Positions 38,501 to 47,500 of a stretch of DNA of 64,000 nt are shown here, piece after piece. The position numbers and the translations under genes are program-made. How positions within the stretch are numbered: position 1 is the stretch's first letter; each line of letters starts with the position of its first letter. Source of the stretch: Tretioscincus oriximinensis (lineage: Eukaryota > Chordata > Lepidosauria > Squamata > Gymnophthalmidae); NCBI GenBank assembly GCA_022410635.1, contig JAJVDF010000382.1, positions 721,383 through 785,382 of the forward strand, written 5' to 3'. The notes below the pieces were generated by a model that ran no database searches, was not told the origin of the DNA, and saw only the letters and a list, made by a program, of their open reading frames with translations.

Positions 38501-41500
38501 CTCACACTCCTGGTGTCACTTCCTGCCCTGCCCCAGAACAGGAAGTGATATAACTTCCGGGGCAGGACAGGAAGTGATGTCACTCACGCCATTCCTGGAA
38601 GCAGATTCCGGAAGAGACATCATTTGTGGTGTCACTTTAGTCCGGTCACCATTTGCAGAAATGACATCACAAATGCTTTTACTTCCGGCTCCAGTATATT
38701 TCCTGTGTGATTTCTGATAAAATGCATAAGATTCTCATGCAGCTTCCAACCCAATGTATACAAAACACGTAAATGTGAAAGTCAAAAATTTATNTAATAT
38801 TCTGAATGCAAAAATATGGTAAACAGTAAACAGTAAAGTGCTATTCAGTCCCAGTTCACATAACAGGGTTTTTTCTTCTTTTTTTTTAGCACCTCAAAAG
38901 TTTAGAAAAAACCCTTTTTTGTCACTTTTTGCATTTGCAAATGCATTTATCACTTCCTCAAAGACTGACAGTGATATCTGATTCCATGGCGACCAGCCCA
39001 AGATTAACCAGTCATTCTTAACTCTGTGAAGGTCTTAGATAGTTCTTAAATTGTAGAAGCAGCACTGAAAAGCAGGCAGAAATGAAACTGAGAACCATTC
39101 TGCCACTAGAAAAACTAGAACTAAACCCTCATTAGAAGTGATTTTTTATATACAGTATATATATATATAAAAGACATATGCTCAGCAGAAACCATTTTAA
39201 AAATGCAGAATTCAAGCCAGATTAAATGGGGAAAATATGAATCAAGGAGGGAAGGAAAGCCTGAAGGGGAGGAAGAGAGAGGAAGAAAAACAGAAGGAAT
39301 GAAGAAGGAAGGGAAAAGGAAGATAGAAATAAAGAAGAAAAGAGAAAGAGAAAGGACAGAAAGAAAAAGAAGAAAGGGAAGAAGGAACAGCCACAGAAAT
39401 TAAAAAATACATTAGGAGTAAAATAAATAAAAACTAGGCTAATAATTTTGTTATTCACACTCTAAACAAATGAAATCTAGAACTCAACCCCCATTAGCAG
39501 TAATTTATATATATATATATATATGAAAGACAAATGCTCAGCAAAAACCATTTAAAAAATGCAGATTAAGACAGAATAAATGGGGAAAATATGAAGCAAG
39601 GAGCGAAGGAAGGCCCAAAGGGGGAGGTAGAGAGAGGAAGAAAAAAAGAAGGAATGAGGAAGGAGAAAAAAGGAAAAGGAGGATAGAAATAAAGGAGAGA
39701 AAGAACAGAAAGAAAAAGAAATGAAGGTAACTCACCTCATGGTCTCCCCTCGGACTGCAGCCCAGCAGGAGCGTCTGCCCCTGGGTCCGTCGGCAGCAGC
39801 CTCCACGTTTTGCTGGCCTGGGTGGCAGCTCCAGCAGGAAACCCCAGCAGGAAGCTGCAGCCCGAGGTGGCAAAACTTGGAGCCTGCTGCCACCAGAACC
39901 TGGCGCTGCTTGGGGCCCAGCAAGCTGGGCGGCAGGAACCCGGCGGGTGGTGCGGGGGGGCCATGGTGGGTGGCATGGCGGGTACCTCAGCGGATGGCCG
40001 GCCGAGGCCAGCGGGTGGCGTAGAAGAGGCCTTGTGGGTGGCGCGGCGAGGGCCCAGCAGAGGCCAGCGGGTGGCGAGGTGGGGGCCTGGTGGGTGGTGC
40101 GATGGTGGGTGGCACGGCGGAGGCTAGCAGGTGGCACGGCTGGGGCACGGCGGAGGCCAGCGGGTGGCAAGGAGGGTGGGTGGTGCAATGGGGACCCGTC
40201 GGGCGGCGGTGTGTGCGGGGTATAAATTTAAATTTGCTGCCCACCCGCTGCCTTTATTAACGGCCNNCCACCTGNTGCCCCTGCTCATGCCGTCAGGGAC
40301 CCTCCTGCTGAGAGTTTAGTAGCCACCTGGCCCCTTCGCNTGCCACAAAAATGGTTGGCGGGCTGCAGGTTGGACCACGTTGCCTTAAGAGATNCAAGTG
40401 ATACTTCTTTTTAATTCTTACAGAGCAAGAGCGTCTCGTAGTTGAATTCTATCAATTTGTAGAAGAATGTTTAAAAAGTTTAGAATGAGGTGTAAAATTG
40501 CATAAATTTATGCATGGTACAAACTGAGTAGATAAAGAGAAGCAATTTCAAAGAACCAGAATTCTGGGTGGGTGGGAGGCAAGATGTTACTTAATGAAGC
40601 TGAATTTCAGAAATGTCAGGAAATATATAGTTATTTTAAAAAAATTCTTTGCTATAATACATGACATTGGCTATCAGTTTAGACCAGTTTAGAAAGGGTT
40701 TAGCCCAGTTCGTAATAGATAATACTGTCAATAATTTCTAGCCCTAATGGCAGTATGATTTTTACATATATGTACTTGTTGGTAATACATGAACAGAACA
40801 AGATAATTACTTATTGTTTGTAGATTTCATGTGCAAGTTAAGTAATTAGCGCTTTAAAACTGGTTACTGCACAAAATGAACCATTTGTCTTGATTTGGCT
40901 CAATATGTCTTTGTTCATAGTACAACAAGCATGGGATGAAACAGAATCAATCTATGTCTAGGGCAAGATGTTTTCTCTTTTTCAGACTGCTTTTAAAAAA
41001 TTAAACCTTAATATTGTGATCACATGTATAGCTGAGAATAAAGACTTGATTATGCTTCAGTGTTATTTATGACACCAACCCAAGTAGACTCAAGTAGAGC
41101 AGAATGGAAAATTGTAACCACATTAAACAGTGTCTTTTCTTTAATTTAGAATCCTTCAGAATATAGTTAAAGGATATTTTTACTATTTTAGAATGATCTC
41201 TGGTGCCAGCAATTTGAACAAGCTTCAAATCTTGTTTGAATATCGATGTTCAGATATCTGGACCAGAAATGCCCCCTTTTCACTCCAATTGGACAAAGGC
41301 AGTTTACCTTATACTTGCATATTGGCTGCTGTAAACCTGACGTGGGAGCACTCTCGTAAAGTGCTCCATTTCAGGTATGATTTAAGAACAAGTCAGGAGA
41401 AGACTGGGATGTTTGGGGGCATTGCAATGAATCTGAACTTTTAGTCAGACTGCTTATTTATTGCTTCCTCAAATGTGAACTAATTTATTTATTTACTTAC

Positions 41501-44500
41501 TTATATTTATACTCAGCTTAGGGTTGGGATACTAGGATGGATGTCTGGATGTTGCCTCTGGGATGGAGCAACAGGCAGGACTCCTGAAATACCATTTGCA
41601 GGGAGTCATGAACAGGAGCATATTTTGCTTTCCTCTGTTCGGACTGCCCAGGTGCATCTGGTGGGCCTCTGTGTGACACAGAATGCTGGACTTGATGGGC
41701 TGTGGCCTGATCCAGTATGNCTCTTCTTATGTTCTTATGTTCTTATGTCCCGGGAAGGCGGGACAATCCCGGCTTTGGGGACTAAAATATAGTCCCCTCT
41801 GGGTTTTAAGATAAAAATCCTGGATTTTTACATTCCCCGATGCTTCATCAGGGAATATAAAAATGCAGGATTTTAAAGGCAAAGGAGCCGTCATGGCTGA
41901 CAGCTGCAGCTTGAGCAACGCTTTCCAGGGTCCNGGAAGGAACCTCGGAACGTGCTATAGCTGCTCCTCTGCTGGAGGCGGGGTTTCGCGCCTGCTGTCA
42001 GGCAAACCGCGCCAACTCTCCTCCAGCAGAGGAAAAACGCCTGGGTTTGTGACAGGAGAACAGAGCTTTTGTGTAGCTCTGTTCTGCCTGTCTCGCTACA
42101 AGCGTCCGTGTGTGCGCGCATGTATGCACCCCCACCCCGTCCCAGTTTTGGGCTGCCAAAATATGGCAACTCTAACTCTGCCCCATACCCAAAGGTCTCA
42201 GGGCGGCAACAATAAAAACAGTACAAAATTAAAAAAAACTTCTATCTGGAATCTGCAAGAACAGAAAACTGCCTAATGAGAGCTTTAGAAGTTATGTGCT
42301 TCTGTATTCATACTAGGAATACTTAGCAGCTTCCNAAATTAAAAGCAATAAAACAGAAAGCCAATAAAACTGCTTGCAGTATAAGATGCCCTAAAATAAG
42401 GGAGGGGGAGAGATATTAAAATGTCCAATTTAATTTAACATTATAAAAGAATTATTCTAAATCAGAATAGTAAATCATCACACTAAACTAGCTTTATTAT
42501 AATTAGTAGAATGTAAGAAGGTTTTTTTTTTGCTGGCTCTGAAAATCAAGATTCATACTTTAGTGGGGTGAAATCTAGTGCCTCTGTTCTTTTTCCACTC
42601 CTTGTATATTGGAGTTCTAAGAAGTAAAATTTCCAAAAGCTTCTAAGTTACAATAGAACCTCAGTGCTAAATAAAGGCTTCAAAAGGTAGGTGTCCATTA
42701 TAATGTTCACGTTTCATTTCTTCCATTTCTTGTGAAATACTGGAGTTTTATTATAGATACAGGAATAGCAAAAAAGTCAATTCTTACTGCTGTCTTTGTA
42801 GCCACTAGTAGAATTAATACCGAGACAATACAAACAAATGATTTTCTTATTGCTACATTCTACCTCATTTTGGTGTAGTGGTGGTAGTCTCCTAGTTTGA
42901 TTCCCCATTCCTCCATGAAAGCCAGCTAGGTGACCTTGGGCCAGTCATAGTTCTTTAGAACTCTCTCAGCCCCACCTCCATCACAGGGTATCTGTTGTGG
43001 AGAAAGCAACAAAAGCTATGTATACCACCCTATGGTTGGCTGCTGAGACCTTCGGGAATGGGGTGGGATATAAGTACAAATAAATAAATAAATTTTGATT
43101 TATTAGCCGCTTAGAATAAGTGCTGCTGTCATATTAGAACTATGATTACTCTGTGCAGTGGTGTTAGAGAAGACGGAAGCATCAGTTTTCACCTTGTAGA
43201 CATTTAGCATGATGTGATCTCCTTGTAGCCTTAAACTTCCTCTTCTGCATGGCACCTGTGATTACCCACAATAAATATGTAGCTGCTTGTAGTTACTAAA
43301 GTGTTACTTTAACTGTCTTTTTGTATTTGATTCATTACATTACTTCACATTTGTTTTTCTGTCCTGAAGCTAACTGTGGAAACATAATGATCCATCACAA
43401 TGCTAAAATANAGGCTAAATTGTATTATTATATTATTGTTTCAGTATTTATGTCCAATAAATAACCTCTTTTCCTTCATAGATGATCCTCAAGGAAGTAG
43501 ACTCTTTGCTGTATGTTGACACAGACATCCTGTTTTTAAGACCTGTTGATGATATTTGGTCTTTCCTCAAAATGTTTAATACTACCCAAATCGCTGCTAT
43601 GGCACCTGAACATGAGGAACCTCGTATTGGGTGGTATAATCGTTTTGCAAGACACCCATATTATGGAAAAACTGGAATAAATTCTGGAGTGATGTTGATG
43701 AATATGACTAGGATAAGAAGAAAATATTTCAAGGTATAACTGTTTCTACTTTTAATATTTTTGGTAACTAACGTTTTATTAACCTGTTTTGAGTTTTANC
43801 CAAGGTTTTTGTTCTGTTCCTGGATTGATCTTGCTAGTCCTGAAACTGATGTGATGAGAATAAACAAATGCTTATTGCTATAATTGNGTATATATATTTT
43901 TAAGATTTTCTCATGAATAAGGTATACTGCCTCTTTTTCCACGGTACAAACTTGTTTTCCCTTCTTCCCCCAGTTTTTTAGGATAGTTAGTCTTGAATTT
44001 TAAATTCTGTTAAAGAAGAATTTTGTTCTTCTCTAATACAAACAGTAGATTATGTCTGTATTGTAGGTTCTGATTACACCAGAAGATGGTGCTAAAACAC
44101 TATTAAGAACAGTCTTTCTCCTTGTATGTTGCATGTCCAGCCNTCCACACACAATGTTTTTAAAGTTGTTTGATTAATTATTATAATCTGACTACATGCA
44201 TTTATATTACAGGAATGAGTTACATATAATTTTCAGTTCTACAACCGAAATTATTAAAAAATATTCAGACAATGTGTTTCTGTTTAGGAGTACCATTAAA
44301 TTTGAGATATAATTTTACAAGAGTTTTAGTGGAAAATAGAATTATTTTAGTGATAGCTCATGAAATCAATTTAATGAGAATAACTGGACACTATGATAGA
44401 TGTTTTTTAAAGTATGAAATTTGGCACTCATTTTTAATTTTGATAGAAGAATAGAATGGCTAAAATATACTCTTATTTCCTTGTATATGTTCAAATGTTT

Positions 44501-47500
44501 AATATTTATTTTTATTTTAATGGATTTATTATCAACATATGTGTTGACAATACATAGTTATCTCATTTATGCTTGCACACTTATGCCTGAAAAGGATGAT
44601 GATGATGTTGATGATGATGATGATGATGATTTTGGTGAAACTTGGAATAAATAACTTACACATGTATATACACTGAAGTTTCTGTTGTTGCATTTAATTT
44701 TTTCATCATTGCTTTCAGAATAGTGAAATCATTAGTTGCACAACTACATTTGTTTATTGGATGATCCTATCCTGAATGCCTTCCACATAGATTCCAGCAT
44801 GTGCCACATTGTGTTAAAAGGGTTAATTTTTGTAAATGGGGTACATTTTGTATTGTCCCTAATATTAGTGCTTTTTTATATTTGCTGTTGAAGAATGANA
44901 TGACCACAGCACGATTACGCTGGGAAGAAATTCTCATGCCTCTGTTGAAAAAATATAAATTGAATATAACCTGGGGTGATCAGGATCTTCTGAACATTAT
45001 GTTTTTTCATAATCCAGGTAAGATACCACNTTTTATATATACATTATAAACCACTAATATATATATATATATATACACTAATGTCACTAAGGAGACAGTC
45101 TCATCTGAGAGATTGAGTTTCAAAGCCCTGTGTTAGAGGTGGGGAGGGGTAGCACCTCATCCTAGCTTGTAGCTCTAGCCAATCCAACTAATCGAAAGCT
45201 AGAATTGTAAAAAATTGCAACTAGATAAAGCCTGGTGGGGAAGATAGAATGTAAGCCTTCAGGCAAAAAATAACTTTGTAAGCCACTAAGTCCCTTTGGG
45301 TGAGAAAAGCAAGTATAAAAACTCAATTTCAGAGAAACATCCGTGTTAGTCCAGTAGAAAGTCCAGCAAAGGGGCTAGTAGCACTTAGAGACTAACGGAA
45401 AAAAGTGGGTGGCATAAGCTTTCATAGACAGCATCTGAAAAAGTAGATGTGTCTATGAAAGTTTATGCCACCCACTTTTCTCCTGTTAGTTTCTTAAGTG
45501 CTCCTAGCCCCTTTGCCAGACTATAAAAACTCAGTTGTTCTTCTTTCTTCTTCTTTCTACTTTATTCTTCTTTTATTTAATTTTTTATTTTGAAATGTTT
45601 TGAGAAATAAATGTGCTTGTGGATTCATTTGTGCAAATTTTTGAAGCACCCTCTAATTGTTGGTTTCAAAGTTTATTGAAGTTAGAACTTGAAGTTGAAA
45701 ATCAGTTATATAATATAGAACTTTATTTCTATTGAACTTGAGGATAGTCAAATCTTTATACTACTTCTACTTCACTGTAACTTATAAATGGAATTGCTTA
45801 ACCAAATTTCATCCGCCTCCAATTTATCTTCTTGAACTTATTTGAACAAAAGCAAGTACTAGAAAATTATTTGATGAATACAATGCCCATTGAACTCCAA
45901 AGAGATTCTACAAAGGTTATCTTTCAGTCAGCTAATAAAGCACTTCTTGAGAAGCATTAGAGACAAATTTTATATAGGAGTTTCCATAGCATGGATGTAA
46001 GAGAGGTTTCAAGTTGTTTTTATAAACATGCACTCTTTATACAAAATTTGAGTTGCAGTTATTATCCATAGAAGTTATATGCTGCAAACACAGAGGATTT
46101 AAGGACTNTACTGTTGAATCAAACCTCTCTTCAATTTTGCACTTCTGTAGATGTGTTTATGAAAGCTCGTACCACCTACCTTTCTCCTGTTAATCTCCAA
46201 NTACTACTAAGCTGCTTAAAAGTATGTTTAAAAAGTTGGGTTTACTTTTTTTGTATAGGCTTCCATGAGACATATANAAATTTGAGACTGATTAATAGTT
46301 TGCATACAATAATTTGTTGTGGGTTTTTTTTTCTCCTAGAAAGCCTTTTCATTTTTCCTTGTCAGTGGAACTATCGGCCAGATCACTGCATTTACGGAAG
46401 TAACTGTCAACAGGCTGAAAAAGAAGGGATATTCATCCTTCATGGCAATAGAGGTGTTTATCATGATGATAAACAACCAACTTTTCGTGCTGTGTATGAT
46501 GCAATACGAAATGTAAGTATTTGAATATCTGAGCTATTCCCTATTAATAGTAACTTGTGTAGAATATGGAACAATTAACAGTGAACAGTTTATGTATTTT
46601 ACTAACTTTTGTACACATATCACGAATAGACATGGCTACGTGTAGACATTCTGAAGTTGAATGCATAAGCTGAGAAAACATCTGCAATAAAATATAGTGT
46701 AACGTGTAATGCTAGATAAGTACAGATAGGAAACAACATTGTGAATGAGGAAGGCTTTAGATATGCTGGTTTCTATTACATATAGAGNCTATACCTGTTG
46801 AATGCAGTTTTAGGTTGCATTGAACCTGTTCAATGATAAATTCCAATGTGAAGAAGAGCAGTTTGGGGCCTTACAATGTAATGGTTTGGGATAATGATGG
46901 ACCTGAGACCCACTAGTGAACCACACTGTGGGGCTTCCTAAAGTGGTGTGGTAATTTTCTTTTTTTACTTGATTGCGGAAATGATGCTTAGATACNAAAA
47001 AGCTCATTTCCCCTCTCTTTGACCGTTATATAATAGTTTCTTTAATTTATGCCATTTGTAGTAAATAAAAATATGTCGAAGTCTTCCTTGCTTGGCATAA
47101 CTATCCAGTCTCCTTGTTTTGCAAATGTTTCTAATAAACAATTTATCAGTACTTCAGCAAATGCACGGAAGAACTGTAAAATGCAGCAGTGTCGCCTATT
47201 TTAATATTCATCCGATCTTGTATATAACCTTCAAAGATCAATAGTATATTTTAATGGTGCTTTGTTGCCTGTTGTCATATAGGTATAAAAATGAAGAAGA
47301 GTACTATTGGGGCCCTTATAATACATTGCATTGAAAGAAAATGTAGGCTCATAGAAATACTCATAAAAATGCAATTTCTTTGTCCTATGAGCATTGCCAG
47401 AAAAATATTAAGAAAAGAAATTCTTTTGACTTNGTTTATGATCTCTTTATGTTTGTGTATGAAGTATGGAAAAACATAAATCAGTACAGACCTAATGTCA

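Larger units (their letters stand above)
38337..40382. mobile_element. 2.05 kb non-autonomous hAT-like element
   Basis: It is flanked by exact 8-base duplications CCTTAAGA at 38329-38336 and 40383-40390. The ends are CAGTGTGGTCCAAACC on the left and GGTTGGACCACGTTG on the right (imperfect inverted). Inside are CRE/ETS-like GGAAGTGATGTCA words (38400-38700), a 360-base tandem duplication rich in purines (39113-39720) and GC-rich degenerate arrays (39900-40240). No transposase frame is seen. Confidence 0.8.
37290..43481 (+). other. GXYLT1 intron 4
   Basis: This 6.2 kb intron contains a composite SINE repeat (37650-38143), a SINE tail fragment (38144-38249), a 2.05 kb hAT-like element (38337-40382), a nested repeat cluster (41488-42300) and a Sauria-type SINE (42868-43094). 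Unique intron sequence lies at 40391-41480. Confidence 0.8.
45018..46339 (+). other. GXYLT1 intron 6
   Basis: This intron has an (AT)n tract at 45056-45076, the second-type SINE interrupted by a palindromic element (45088-45560), plain AT-rich sequence, and a palindromic-family fragment at 46146-46215. Confidence 0.85.

Noticed and set aside
39538..40245. 216-residue and other long frames on both strands
   Set aside because: They lie in the purine-rich and GC-rich arrays of the hAT-like element and are low-complexity.
43482..43739. Apparent gene start at the ATG of 43482
   Set aside because: The ATG is the first codon of internal exon 5, preceded by a good acceptor; mammals have Leu there.
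44421..44654. Open frame ending in an Asp-rich tail
   Set aside because: The tail is translated (GAT)n microsatellite inside GXYLT1 intron 5.
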